A stretch of DNA of 64,000 bases from Lachnospiraceae bacterium (GCA_900772845.1 CAAGSD010000084.1:14451-78450), one strand, 5' to 3'. Numbered from the stretch's first letter, positions 30,548 to 39,594 are shown. Program-made: numbers and translations. The notes: a model not told the origin generated them from the sequence alone.

Positions 30548-31012
30548 ATGAAGCATTCAGCGGAATATTATATTGAACATTTGGAAATGGAGCCCCATGT
30601 GGAGGGTGGCTATTTTAAAGAATGTCTGTTGGAAAAGGAAGAGAGGAACCTGTGGAGCAGCATCTATTTCATGCTGGCGAAAGGGGAGGTGTCCCACTTT
30701 CATCGTCTGCAATCGGACGAGGTGTGGTATTATCATGACGGCAATGCGTTGACAATCTATATGATCGATGAAGCCGGAAAACTCACGGCGGCAAAGCTGG
30801 GGCTGGATCTGGAAAAGGGTGAAGTGCCACAGGTGCTGGTGCCCAAGGGGATGATCTTCGGTTCTGCTATGGAAGAGGATGGTTTCAGCCTGGTAGGATG
30901 CATGGTATCGCCCTGTTTTAAATATGAGGAATTTGAACTGTTTGAGAGAAAAGAATTGCTGGAAAAATTCCCTGAGCATGAAGAGGTAATCCGCCGTCTT
31001 ACCAGAGAGTAA
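30548..31012 (+). CDS. Cupin-fold protein of the DUF985 family
   Basis: 154 aa. The frame starts MKHSAEYYIEHLEMEPHVEG and contains the DUF985 signatures SSIYFMLAKGEVSHFHRLQSDEVWYYHDG (an HxH plus Glu cupin metal-like site, split here as HFHRL and DEVWYYH), VLVPKGMIFGS and VGCMVSPCFKYEEFEL. The biochemical function of the family is not settled; small-sugar or nucleotide-sugar binding is conceivable. It stands alone, divergent from luxS. Confidence 0.85.
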   Translation: MKHSAEYYIEHLEMEPHVEGGYFKECLLEKEERNLWSSIYFMLAKGEVSHFHRLQSDEVWYYHDGNALTIYMIDEAGKLTAAKLGLDLEKGEVPQVLVPKGMIFGSAMEEDGFSLVGCMVSPCFKYEEFELFERKELLEKFPEHEEVIRRLTRE

Positions 31013-31157
31013 GCACTTACATTCACAAATTAACGCAATAAAGCGTTGCAATGTATCATTGTGTGTGATATACTGACCTCGCATGCAACGGCTGCATGTA
31101 ATATAACTGTTCAAAATATGTTTTTGGACAGTGTACATATGAGAGGGAGAAAAGAAA

Positions 31158-31742
31158 ATGAGAAAATTTGCCGGAATTATTGTAGCTGCAGTACTGACTT
31201 TCAGTCTGACCGGATGTGGTCCTGTAGACAGTGCAGTTCAGAACCTGGTGGGAGCTGTATCCAACAGCGCAGGCAGAGACAGCGGTGTGGTAACTGCAGA
31301 TGATGACGGATATGCAGAAGGTCGTATCGGAGATGTGATGAGAACATATTTCTTCGATTATACAGTGAATAATGCATATACCTGCGAGGAATTTGAAGGC
31401 TATACACCTGCGGAAGGGAATAAGCTTCTGGTAACAGAACTTACAGTGAAGAATACAGATCGTTCTACCGTGACCATGTATGATACCGATTTCCAGATCC
31501 AGTGGGGCGATGATGACGACGATGAAGCTTTTGATGTACCGATTACCTATTATAGCGATGCAGTAAGCGCTGATCAGCTGCCGGAAGAGTATGATCTGTC
31601 TGTCAATGAAGAGAGAACCGGTCTGCTGGTATTTGAAGTACCCGAGGATACCAGGGATTATTCCATCTCTTATCTGGAGCAGTTCTCCAATGATACCGAA
31701 GGAGATGTGTTCTTCGTATTCTTCACTGCAAAGGATAAGTAA
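31158..31742 (+). CDS. Lipoprotein of unknown function, possibly DUF4352-like
   Basis: 194 aa. A type II signal peptide with lipobox LTGC (Cys20) predicts a membrane-anchored extracellular protein. After a short linker comes one immunoglobulin-like domain: YFFDYTVNNAYTCEEFEGY, LLVTELTVKNTDRSTVTMY, DTDFQIQWGDDDDDEAF, and a closing VPEDTRDYSISYLEQF. The layout is like DUF4352 proteins, whose role is unknown. Start ATG follows GAGAGGGAGAAAAG. The cluster of five Asp residues is notable but unexplained. Confidence 0.75.
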   Translation: MRKFAGIIVAAVLTFSLTGCGPVDSAVQNLVGAVSNSAGRDSGVVTADDDGYAEGRIGDVMRTYFFDYTVNNAYTCEEFEGYTPAEGNKLLVTELTVKNTDRSTVTMYDTDFQIQWGDDDDDEAFDVPITYYSDAVSADQLPEEYDLSVNEERTGLLVFEVPEDTRDYSISYLEQFSNDTEGDVFFVFFTAKDK

Positions 31743-31766
31743 GATCAACTGAATTATATTATTAAG

Positions 31767-31811
31767 AAAAAGGATCGTAGTACTGTGGATTAAAGTGCTA
31801 CGATCTTTTTT
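31767..31811 (+). terminator. Intrinsic terminator after the lipoprotein gene
   Basis: GATCGTAGTAC (31773-31783) pairs with GTGCTACGATC (31795-31805), followed by six T residues and preceded by an A tract. Confidence 0.85.
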
Positions 31812-31852
31812 GCTGTTTATTTTTAATTTATAATTATATAATTTTTCCTTAA

Positions 31853-31890
31853 TTGACATACTAATATCTAGGTGTTATAGTACAACTAGA
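31853..31890 (+). promoter_or_regulatory. Promoter and palindromic operator of hsp20
   Basis: TTGACA (31853-31858), a 17-bp spacer and TATAGT (31876-31881) with TGT just before it form a near-ideal extended promoter. A palindrome, TCTAGGTGT...ACAACTAGA (31867-31890), is centred on the -10, with one mismatch in its 9-bp arms. A repressor bound here would block RNA polymerase. The sequence is not the CIRCE, CtsR or HspR consensus. Confidence 0.65.
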
Positions 31891-32046
31891 ACAAAGGAAA
31901 GGAAGAAAGATCAAGAGATCACAAGAAGATCGGGATCAATAATCCAGCACCGGTTCGGAAATCCGATGGCGTTTGCCAGAGGATGGAAAAGGTAAGAGGT
32001 ATCGTAGGATACAGACATATGTTTAATAGAAAAGGAGAGATGACTT

Positions 32047-32511
32047 ATGTTATTACCTAGCATTTTTGGAGAGAACTTATTTGATGACTTTTTTGATGAT
32101 GTACCTTTCTTTGACAACAGAGCAGAGAATCAGATAGAGAAGAAACTGTATGGCAGACATGCACACAATGTAATGAAGACCGATATCAAGGAGACCGATG
32201 ATGGCTATGAACTGATCGTTGATCTGCCCGGCTTCAAGAAAGATGAGATCAAAGTATCTCTGGAGGATGGTTATCTGACCATCGAGGCTGCCAAGGGTCT
32301 GGACGAGGATGAGCAGGAGAAGAAATCCGGCAAGTATATCCGCAAGGAGCGTTATGCAGGTGCCTGCCAGCGTAGCTTCTATGTGGGTGAGAACCTGACC
32401 CAGGAGGATATCAAGGGTGAGTTCAAGCATGGTATCCTGACCCTGAATGTGCCTAAGAAGGAAGCAAAGCCTGCGGTAGAGACCAATAAATACATCGCAA
32501 TCGAAGGATAA
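32047..32511 (+). CDS. Small heat-shock protein, Hsp20/alpha-crystallin family
   Basis: 154 aa. ATP-independent chaperone that holds unfolding proteins. The alpha-crystallin domain runs from about residue 45: DIKETDDGYELIVDLPGFKK, ISLEDGYLTI-like strand, YAGACQRSFYVGENL, and GEFKHGILTLNVPKKE, the conserved G-x-L/I motif region, with a short C-terminal tail. An N-terminal PSIFGENLFDDFFDD is typical of clostridial Hsp18. A 155-nt leader separates it from its promoter; start ATG follows AAGGAGAGATG. Confidence 0.93.
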   Translation: MLLPSIFGENLFDDFFDDVPFFDNRAENQIEKKLYGRHAHNVMKTDIKETDDGYELIVDLPGFKKDEIKVSLEDGYLTIEAAKGLDEDEQEKKSGKYIRKERYAGACQRSFYVGENLTQEDIKGEFKHGILTLNVPKKEAKPAVETNKYIAIEG

Positions 32512-32523
32512 TCTTTTAAATAC

Positions 32524-32557
32524 AAAAACCGTTGCCCCGTAAGGGACAGCGGTTTTT
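32524..32557 (+). terminator. Intrinsic terminator after hsp20
   Basis: AAAAACCG(t)TG-CCC pairs with GGG-CA(g)CGGTTTTT around a GTAA loop. T and A tracts on either end allow it to serve the convergent PilZ gene as well. Confidence 0.8.
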
Positions 32558-32565
32558 GCGTATAT

Positions 32566-33228
32566 TCAGGACTGCTGGCGTTTCCGCAGGACAGCCCGTT
32601 CCTTTTTTATAATATACTGTTCCAGTCCCGGCACCGGATTGTTCAGGCGGCAGCCGTAGAGGAACAGTCCGTTTTCCAGCTCCTGTGTCCGTGCCACAAG
32701 GCCATAGAGATGAAAGTTAAAATTCTCAGCGGTCTCGTCCATGTGGTCATTCAGAACCGCATGGACCGTCTGGTTGACCTCTAACTTCAAGTCTTCCCTG
32801 CTGACCACGGAAAAACCGTCGTAGCTGATATCCTTAATAATGGCATCGTGGGCGGCACGGTTCAGACCGCATTGTATGGCAGTCTCAATGCCGACGTAGC
32901 AGCGGTAGCTATGTCGTCGGTTATAGGTCTTGCTTCCGGCGATGGAGGAGACAGTATAGCACAGTGTTCCATCGGAAAGCTTTACTACATTGGTAGTAAC
33001 GTTTTTGAACAGCTGCGGTTTATCCTCCGGAAGTGTGACAATGAGATCTACGACCAGTCCTTTTCCACGGAAAGAGATAATTTTATCATCAGTAAACACA
33101 CCCTGCGCCAGCAAAGTGTGCTTGCGAGGATATACCTCCAGAATTTTGGATTCAAATTGAAGCTGCTCGGTATTAAGATTGATCAAAAAGCTAAGGGATA
33201 ACCCTGCTGTCAAGTCATCGATCTGCAT
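32566..33228 (-). CDS. PilZ-domain protein (YcgR-like), probable c-di-GMP receptor
   Basis: 220 aa. An N-terminal YcgR-type beta domain (about 1-100) precedes a PilZ domain with both c-di-GMP motifs intact: RRHSYR (the RxxxR arginines, near residue 104) and DISYDGFS (the D/NxSxxG motif). Binding c-di-GMP, such proteins modulate flagellar motors or exopolysaccharide machines. A diguanylate cyclase lies about 4 kb away (36365). The PF06541 membrane gene is 33 bp upstream on the same strand. Confidence 0.85.
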   Translation of the reverse strand: MQIDDLTAGLSLSFLINLNTEQLQFESKILEVYPRKHTLLAQGVFTDDKIISFRGKGLVVDLIVTLPEDKPQLFKNVTTNVVKLSDGTLCYTVSSIAGSKTYNRRHSYRCYVGIETAIQCGLNRAAHDAIIKDISYDGFSVVSREDLKLEVNQTVHAVLNDHMDETAENFNFHLYGLVARTQELENGLFLYGCRLNNPVPGLEQYIIKKERAVLRKRQQS

Positions 33229-33261
33229 AAGTCTGGTGATCTCCCATCTTTACAAAATCAT

Positions 33262-34629
33262 TTAATTCACCATTTTTGCATTCGGATAGATGCGTTCCAT
33301 CCGTGCATCCGGATAATGCGTATCTAAAAATTGTTCCAGTCCGTTAAGCTCTGTAGTTTCCACGGAATAGGAAGCACCGTTGCGCTCCGTATATCTGGCC
33401 AGCGCCAGTGCGGAGATCAACATGTTCACAATCATAAATACAATCAAAATATTGCAGACAATTGTGCCGGTTCTTTTCGGAATTCTTTCAATCCAGCCGG
33501 AAAGCTTCGGATAGATCAGTTTCAGCCATACCACAGCGGCAATTCCCCAGAAGAAGCAGTACAACAGGTTGATACGGCCGCCTAAGTTAAAGGCAAATCC
33601 ACTGTAGTCCCAGAAAATTGTACCAAAGACCATTTCCGTGAAGACGCTGCAGATATATTCATAGGCACCGCCCAACAAAGTTCCGGCTATGAAGATGGAT
33701 CCATCACTCTTATTACGGTAACGATAAAGGAGCAGGGTCAGGAAGGCGCAGCCCAAACCCCAGACAATACTGAATGGTCCATAGATCACACTGCTGCGGC
33801 TCATCCAGACACCGGCGGTGATACGGCAGAAGATCGTCTCTGTAATGTCGCCTAAAAAAGCACCGATGAAAAAGAGGGAAAACAGCTTGTAAAAGCAGCA
33901 GCCCTCAGCAAAAACAGTGGACTTTTTATGTTCGGCTCTGGCTTTTACCAGGGCATCCAGGCTGATGGCGGGATAAGATTTCTGCAGACGCTTCTGAATA
34001 TGCCTGGTCAGGGCATTTTCCAGGAAACGGGAGGTCTGGCCCAGGCCCTCTGTGATCTGATCCAGCCGAGCGGACTGCTTTTCCAGAGAGGCTTCCACCC
34101 GGTGCTTTGCCTGTACCTGTAGGCTTAAAGTAGATAAAGCGGAACCAACGGTGTCCAACAGGAGCAGCCCACCCAGCACTAACAGAAGTACAACGGAAAG
34201 CAGGTGTGGAATGCGGTCAAAAAGTCCGCATAATAACGGATCTGCAAACATTACCGTTACAACACTTAAAGCACCCCACAGCAGGGAAAAAGGCAGACAG
34301 ATGTAGCCGCCTACGTTGTAGTGGAAACGGGAGTAATCCCACAGCTTTTTCTTATAGACCTTTTCGAAGAACATGCCGGTGGAATATTCCAGCAGGGAAG
34401 CCAGTACAAAGCCACCCAGAAACAGGAAAAACGGGTCTTCCGTCAGTTCCGGCAGGAAGATCTCGAACAATATGGCACCGAAACCGTAGATCGGGCACAG
34501 GGGACCTGCTACGAAACCACGGTTGACGAACTTCCGATGCTGCACTGCGGCAGCACATACCTCAATACACCATCCGATAAAGGAATAGAAGAAAAACAGC
34601 CAGAACAGGGATAACCAGGTTATTGTCAT
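33262..34629 (-). CDS. PF06541-type (putative ABC transporter permease) membrane protein, duplicated
   Basis: 455 aa with about 10-12 membrane segments. Two copies of the domain are seen: LFWLFFFYSFIGWCIEVCAA...GPLCPIYGFGA...LWDYS in the N-terminal half and FFIGAFLGDITETIFCRITA...VIYGPFSIVWGLG...FWDYSGFAFN in the C-terminal half. A charged, coil-like linker (EKQSARLDQITEGLGQTSR) joins them. Most relatives have one copy. The ABC label is by family name only; no ATPase is nearby. The function is unknown. Confidence 0.75.
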   Translation of the reverse strand: MTITWLSLFWLFFFYSFIGWCIEVCAAAVQHRKFVNRGFVAGPLCPIYGFGAILFEIFLPELTEDPFFLFLGGFVLASLLEYSTGMFFEKVYKKKLWDYSRFHYNVGGYICLPFSLLWGALSVVTVMFADPLLCGLFDRIPHLLSVVLLLVLGGLLLLDTVGSALSTLSLQVQAKHRVEASLEKQSARLDQITEGLGQTSRFLENALTRHIQKRLQKSYPAISLDALVKARAEHKKSTVFAEGCCFYKLFSLFFIGAFLGDITETIFCRITAGVWMSRSSVIYGPFSIVWGLGCAFLTLLLYRYRNKSDGSIFIAGTLLGGAYEYICSVFTEMVFGTIFWDYSGFAFNLGGRINLLYCFFWGIAAVVWLKLIYPKLSGWIERIPKRTGTIVCNILIVFMIVNMLISALALARYTERNGASYSVETTELNGLEQFLDTHYPDARMERIYPNAKMVN

Positions 34630-34770
34630 AGGGGCACCTCTTTCGCCGAACTTTGTCGAACACTATCTTGTTTCATCATATCACAACGGCATGATAGAAA
34701 CCATGACTAAATTACAATGTTGGAAAAATGTACAAAATGGTGATAAAAACCGTTGGAAAAGTGTACGAAA

Positions 34771-35190
34771 TCAGCCTAAACATTGTAGGAAAGAATTATA
34801 TTCTTCGGTAGGCTCTACACGGTAATTTCCCTGCCCCATCTGAACTAAGATTTCGGAAATCTCGGCGATATGATTTAACTCCTCCCATTCCTTGTCTGTT
34901 AGACTGTCCTGCTGCAGACCTTCCCATGCAATGTCACAATTCTTGTCCTCGTGTAATTCCTTCATATTGTTGTAATAGGTCTTATCTCCGGTGATGGCAT
35001 AAGGCTGTACGGCAGCGGTCAACGTTTTGGAATCCAGGCGGTATTGGTTCATATACATGGTAGCTTCCAGCTGTTGAGAATTGATCCGGCTCAGATATAG
35101 ATTGGATCCCACGAACAGGATCAGCATAACGATGCTGATGATCAGTATCCGATAGGTAGACCTTGTAAAAAATATAGAAAAAGCGTAAAA
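34771..35190 (-). pseudogene. Remnant of a methyl-accepting chemotaxis protein
   Basis: The open frame has a membrane segment (LIISIVMLILFVGSNLYLS) followed by a sensor-like helix with MNQYRLDSKTLTAAVQPYAI, ITGDKTYYNNMKELHEDKN, and KEWEELNHIAEIS, all characteristic of Lachnospiraceae chemoreceptors. It then jumps directly into SEILVQMGQGNYRVEPTEEY, the HAMP region that normally follows a second membrane helix, and stops nine codons later. The rest of the sensor, TM2 and the signalling domain are missing. There is no credible start codon or ribosome binding site. Confidence 0.65.
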
Positions 35191-35216
35191 TTATTTTGAG
35201 AACCACCGGTGATGGC

Positions 35217-35245
35217 TTGCACCCTATACAGGAAGATGGTACTAT
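35217..35245 (+). promoter_or_regulatory. Probable promoter of the solute-binding protein/cyclase operon
   Basis: TTGCAC (35217-35222), a 17-bp spacer, and TACTAT (35240-35245), about 78 bp before the start codon. Confidence 0.5.
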
Positions 35246-35322
35246 AAAAAGTAAGAGACATGATTCGGAAAAGAGAAGATAACGGTAAAAATAACGATAA
35301 ATAAAGAACCAGGGGTGGTTAC

Positions 35323-36348
35323 ATGAAAAAAAGAATAGTTGCCGTGACTTGTGTGCTGATGTTTTGTCTGGGATTGATCGGATGTGGGACTCAACGAGCC
35401 GACAAAACGCAGCAACTGATCCGGGGTGCGGCACCGGGGTATAATGACGGTCTCATCCGGGTGGGGATGATCCAGACGGGAAAAGAGTCTGACTGGAGAG
35501 ATGCCAATACCAATGATTATCTGAATACTTTCACCAAAGAAAGAGGATACGATCTGATCTATATCGACGGCAATTCCAGTTCGGAGCGCCAGGTAAAAGC
35601 CATGTACGATCTGATCCAGCAGAAAGTAGATTATATTATCCTGCAGCCCATCGTGGAGACCGGATGGGAGGATGCCATACATGCTGCAAAGGAAGCAGGG
35701 ATACCGGTCATCGTAGCGGATCGTAAAATCGCTGTGGATGAAACGGAATACGTGTCCTGGATTGGTTCGGATTTTGAAGAGGAAGGCCGGAAAGCTGTAA
35801 CGTGGCTGGATCAGTATTTAACAGAGCAGGGACGGGAAAACGAGACAATCCACATTGTCCTGCTGGAAGGAACTGAAGGAGCTACCGCTGCCATCGGAAG
35901 AACGAATGGTATTTTACATGGAGTGGAGGAACACCCGAACTGGACCATCGTAGACAGGGGATGTGCCAATTTCACTCAGGGAGAAGGCCAGACCTATATG
36001 GAAAATCTGCTCAGCAAAGGAACGGTAAAGGATATTGATGTTATCATTTCGGAAAATGATAACATGATCTTTGGTGCCATGAAAGCACTGGACCGGAACG
36101 GCATGAGCTATGGGCCTGAGGGAGACATCATTATGATCTCCTTTGACGCTTTGTACGAAAGCTTTGAAAATATGATGGCGGGGAAATTACATGCCACCGT
36201 GGAGTGTAATCCACTGTTGGCATCCACGGTGGAGACGGTCATAGAAGAACTGGAAGCCGGCAGAGAGGTGGACAAGATCTATAACACTGAGGAAAACATC
36301 TATACCTATGAAAATGCAGCCGACTATATAGATCAGAGAAAGTATTGA
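35323..36348 (+). CDS. Solute-binding lipoprotein, sugar type (Peripla_BP_4)
   Basis: 341 aa. Signal peptide with lipobox LIGC (Cys21). The rest is a two-lobed periplasmic-binding fold like the ribose/galactofuranose group: LIRVGMIQTGKESDWR, YIILQPIVETGWEDA, GIPVIVADR, VVLLEGTEGATAA-like strand, and VIISENDNMIFGAM, ending in VECNPLLASTVE. It probably binds a sugar. Unlike typical ABC binding proteins it has no permease or ATPase beside it; the next gene, 16 bp on, is a diguanylate cyclase, which suggests a sensing role. Confidence 0.88.
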   Translation: MKKRIVAVTCVLMFCLGLIGCGTQRADKTQQLIRGAAPGYNDGLIRVGMIQTGKESDWRDANTNDYLNTFTKERGYDLIYIDGNSSSERQVKAMYDLIQQKVDYIILQPIVETGWEDAIHAAKEAGIPVIVADRKIAVDETEYVSWIGSDFEEEGRKAVTWLDQYLTEQGRENETIHIVLLEGTEGATAAIGRTNGILHGVEEHPNWTIVDRGCANFTQGEGQTYMENLLSKGTVKDIDVIISENDNMIFGAMKALDRNGMSYGPEGDIIMISFDALYESFENMMAGKLHATVECNPLLASTVETVIEELEAGREVDKIYNTEENIYTYENAADYIDQRKY

Positions 36349-36364
36349 TTTCCGAGGATGACGA

Positions 36365-37645
36365 ATGAAAAAATCATTAAAGTATAAAATCGTTCAGGCT
36401 ATTGTTATCATCGTATGCATTATGGACGTGAGCTTCATATTTGTAAACTACGTCAATTATATGAATGTCAATCGGAATTACACAGATTCTCTGGCGCAGA
36501 CTGTGGCGAATACCTGCAGACTGGTGGTAGATGGAGACAGTGTAACGGGCTATCTGGACAACAGACGGAGAAATACGGCGTATTACGAGGTATGGAATAA
36601 ACTCATTGACTATCGCAACACCAGTGAAAACGTAATGCAGATCAGTGTGGTCAATTTCAGGGATGGCGGAGGATGTTATGTGTATGACACAGATCTGACA
36701 GAAAACGGTGCCTTTTTAGGAGATATCCGCCCCTATGATGAGGTACAGAATGCTATAAAAGACGAGTTGATCGCATGTGAGAAAATAGAACCGTTAGAGT
36801 ATAACGGAAGAAGCGATTACTACATTCCGCTGAATTCCTCATACAATATTCCGGTGGCTTATATTATCGTAGGAATTTCCACAGAAAATGTCAGAAGGGA
36901 GCAATTGATTTATTTAGGGTATATTACCATCATTGTTACATCGATTACGGTGCTTTTCGGAGTCTTTATGATCTGGTTTATGCAGCACAATGTGCTGGGA
37001 CCGTTAAATGCCATGTCCAAGGCGGCTTCCAGCTATTCTATTGACATTTTGCGGGATGGTAAGGAATCTCCCATCAGCCGGATGAACATCAGAACCGGAG
37101 ATGAACTGGAACGGCTGTGTGAATCCATGAAGAAAATGGAGCATGATATCATTGCGTCCAGTTCCCAGCTGGCTATTGCCGATTGGAACAGCAATCATGA
37201 CAGCATGACGCAGCTCTACAACAAGAGACACTACAAAGAACAGTTAAAAGAACTGCAGAATGACAGTACCATCGGTGTAATTTATTTCGACATTGACAAT
37301 TTGAAACGCATGAATGATACCTTCGGACATGAAAAAGGCGATGCTGTGATCCTGAAAGCAGCGGAATTTATCCGGAGGTATCTCACGGAGCAAGCAAGAG
37401 GATTCCGTATCGGCGGAGATGAATTTGTAATGCTGATCAGAGATTGTACGGAAGAAAAAGTACAGGAACTGGTAAGTACCATGCGTGGAGATGAGAAAGG
37501 AAATTTATCGGATATAACAGCAGAGTTTTACTGCCGTCTTGCAATCGGCGGAGCCTTTCGCAAGACAGCAGAAACTCTGCAAGAAACCATAAAACGGGCA
37601 GATGATGAAATGTACAAGAATAAACATTCCGTGAGAAAAGCCTGA
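36365..37645 (+). CDS. Membrane-bound diguanylate cyclase (GGDEF)
   Basis: 426 aa. TM1 (about 7-28), an extracellular sensor region (about 29-175), TM2 (about 183-205), a HAMP-like linker (PLNAMSKAASSYS, then DELERLCESMKKME), and a C-terminal GGDEF domain starting near residue 275. The active-site motif RIGGDEFVML is intact, and YFDIDNLKRMNDTFGHEKGD is the metal/nucleotide block. It makes c-di-GMP from two GTP. An RxxD inhibitory site is not obvious. Translationally linked to the upstream sugar-binding lipoprotein. Confidence 0.92.
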   Translation: MKKSLKYKIVQAIVIIVCIMDVSFIFVNYVNYMNVNRNYTDSLAQTVANTCRLVVDGDSVTGYLDNRRRNTAYYEVWNKLIDYRNTSENVMQISVVNFRDGGGCYVYDTDLTENGAFLGDIRPYDEVQNAIKDELIACEKIEPLEYNGRSDYYIPLNSSYNIPVAYIIVGISTENVRREQLIYLGYITIIVTSITVLFGVFMIWFMQHNVLGPLNAMSKAASSYSIDILRDGKESPISRMNIRTGDELERLCESMKKMEHDIIASSSQLAIADWNSNHDSMTQLYNKRHYKEQLKELQNDSTIGVIYFDIDNLKRMNDTFGHEKGDAVILKAAEFIRRYLTEQARGFRIGGDEFVMLIRDCTEEKVQELVSTMRGDEKGNLSDITAEFYCRLAIGGAFRKTAETLQETIKRADDEMYKNKHSVRKA

Positions 37646-37658
37646 AATTTTAGGCTTT
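37637..37658. terminator. Compact bidirectional hairpin shared by two stop codons
   Basis: AAAGCCT (37637-37643) pairs with AGGCTTT (37652-37658). The cyclase stop (37643-37645) and the lyase stop (37657-37659) lie in or next to the stem; only 11 bp separate the two genes. Confidence 0.65.
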
Positions 37659-39594
37659 ATTGAATAGTCAGCCGGAAGCTGTCATCATTGCCTTTCAGCC
37701 GGATCCGGTACAGATCATGATCCCATGCTGTTTTCAGGCGTGCGTCCGTGATCGGTAAAGTTTCTATGGCAAGCAGATCAGCCCCTTCGAAGGAGGCAGA
37801 TGCTTCTCCGATGGAGAGTTTACCGTCAGAAAGAATAACAGGTTTTTCATAAGTAATAAAATTAAGAATAACATCTTGTGCATTTGTATGGTCTTCCAAT
37901 ACGACAGTGTTGGAAGACTTTTTTAAAGTCACCCTGCGGACATAGGTCAGGTCCGGCACGGTGGCCTGTGCGGTGGGATAGGCGGCAGCCAGTTCCATGG
38001 AAATAGAGGGTTCGGCTTCGGTCAGCTTCGTCACCACTTTTTCCGCACGGTATTCCGCACCGTCCTTCTGATTCGTGCCGCAGATCGTAGGCAGATTATG
38101 ATAGCCGGACTGCATGGTCCAGATCTCATAACGTCTGGGAGAGAAGGTCTTCCGGGTGTAGGTCTCCACACCGATATCCGCCAGAACGGGCAGTCCATTT
38201 TTGTATAAGGTGATGCTGCCGGTATCATTGTGGTTGTGGCTGTCGGCATTGTCTCCGGCTTTGACGGCGAGATCCAGAGTATCGGAATGCACGAGGAACA
38301 GCCCCACGCTGGGATAATAGACATCCCGGTGTGAAAGCGTTCCGGAAGTGTCCTGTTTCATCAATTCCTCATAATGAAATACGGTCTGTATGCGATAGAA
38401 TAGATTCCCACCGTTCACTTCATCTGTGACAAACTGTCCCTGTCCCGCCTGAAAATCTTTTGCGGCGAACAGGCAGAGATCCTCCTGCCCGGTGGCTTTG
38501 CCAAAGAGATATTCCCGTACTCCGGCACGACCGGCGATGGGAGAGCAGTCAGCAAAATTGAAATAGTATTTATCATCTACATGTACATTTAGAATGTAGG
38601 CAGCAATATTTTTTACTTTCTCCCATTGGAAGAGGGAAGCAAAATGTCCGTCAGTAACGGTGTTCAATACCGTCATGGCACCGTATAGGCACAGTCCCGC
38701 ATGGCGATAATATTGGGCACCCTCCTCGCAACAGCCGTCAGTACCGTAATCCTTGAGAAAATAATCACAGCTTTCAGCGGCCTTATGCAGAATCGCCTGC
38801 AATGTGACAATTGTGTCAGACGTATTTTCCGGCAGGAACAGCGGAGCATCCCCGGTAAGGGCACGCACCGGAGCGGACAACCGAGAAGACATTTCCACAC
38901 TCCAGGGCATCAGGAACGTGGTCAGCAGTACATTCTGTGTACACCATACGGTCCAGTTGCACATAGGCTCCTCATCCTGTCCCATCCACCAGAAATGTGC
39001 GGTCAGATAGGGCAGCAGGATCCGGCGCTTCAGATTGTCCTCAATGCAGGTCAGGATATAGGGGCTGACAGCGTTGAATTCTTCTTCCAGCAGATAAGCC
39101 GCACAGGCAAGCAAAGCTCCCGTCTCGCAGGCGAACAGATCCATGACGGGTCTGGTGACATCCGGCAGGATCAGCTGCGGGGTATCACGGATATAGGAGT
39201 TATGCGCCGGAAGCTGCCAGGCAGTCTCTTCGCAGATGGAATAGATGCCGTTGAGGATATCATCCAGAAAACGTCCCTGATGCTCCACACATTCTGCCTG
39301 GATCAGATCATTCAACGCATTACGCTTACCAAAATAGAGAGCCTCGAAGGCAGCGCGGTCCCCATCTTTTTTGAACCGCATGTAATCTGTGGCACGTATC
39401 ACCGGGAATGCATATCCCAGCTTTGCCTTTCCGGCCTGCACCAGCTGTTTTTTCAGGGCTGTAGGAAGTGCTTCGTAAGCCTTCCGGTCCACAGCCTTCG
39501 GAAATGGGTGAAAAGGGTGGATATCCCCTTGAAAAGCGATTGCTGTTCTCAAAAAAGGTTTTTCAATAGTTCCGGCCTGCAAATTCATTTCCAT
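37657..39594 (-). CDS. Heparinase II/III-family polysaccharide lyase, no signal peptide
   Basis: 645 aa. An alpha-toroid N-terminal half is followed by a beta-sandwich with the lyase core DSHNHNDTGSITLYKNGLPV and the downstream ETYTRKTFSPRRYEIWTMQS. The His and Tyr residues here align with the catalytic site of heparinase II/III proteins. No signal sequence is seen, so it acts inside the cell on imported oligosaccharides, cleaving at uronic acids. Its product, with an unsaturated uronate end, is the substrate of GH88 (47663). Downstream of yesN, same strand, 61-bp gap. Confidence 0.88.
   Translation of the reverse strand: MEMNLQAGTIEKPFLRTAIAFQGDIHPFHPFPKAVDRKAYEALPTALKKQLVQAGKAKLGYAFPVIRATDYMRFKKDGDRAAFEALYFGKRNALNDLIQAECVEHQGRFLDDILNGIYSICEETAWQLPAHNSYIRDTPQLILPDVTRPVMDLFACETGALLACAAYLLEEEFNAVSPYILTCIEDNLKRRILLPYLTAHFWWMGQDEEPMCNWTVWCTQNVLLTTFLMPWSVEMSSRLSAPVRALTGDAPLFLPENTSDTIVTLQAILHKAAESCDYFLKDYGTDGCCEEGAQYYRHAGLCLYGAMTVLNTVTDGHFASLFQWEKVKNIAAYILNVHVDDKYYFNFADCSPIAGRAGVREYLFGKATGQEDLCLFAAKDFQAGQGQFVTDEVNGGNLFYRIQTVFHYEELMKQDTSGTLSHRDVYYPSVGLFLVHSDTLDLAVKAGDNADSHNHNDTGSITLYKNGLPVLADIGVETYTRKTFSPRRYEIWTMQSGYHNLPTICGTNQKDGAEYRAEKVVTKLTEAEPSISMELAAAYPTAQATVPDLTYVRRVTLKKSSNTVVLEDHTNAQDVILNFITYEKPVILSDGKLSIGEASASFEGADLLAIETLPITDARLKTAWDHDLYRIRLKGNDDSFRLTIQ

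Noticed and set aside
31034..31098. Short inverted repeats (AACGC/GCGTT and CATGCA/TGCATG) before the lipoprotein gene
   Set aside because: Short, no T tract and not repeated elsewhere in the window; no function can be supported.
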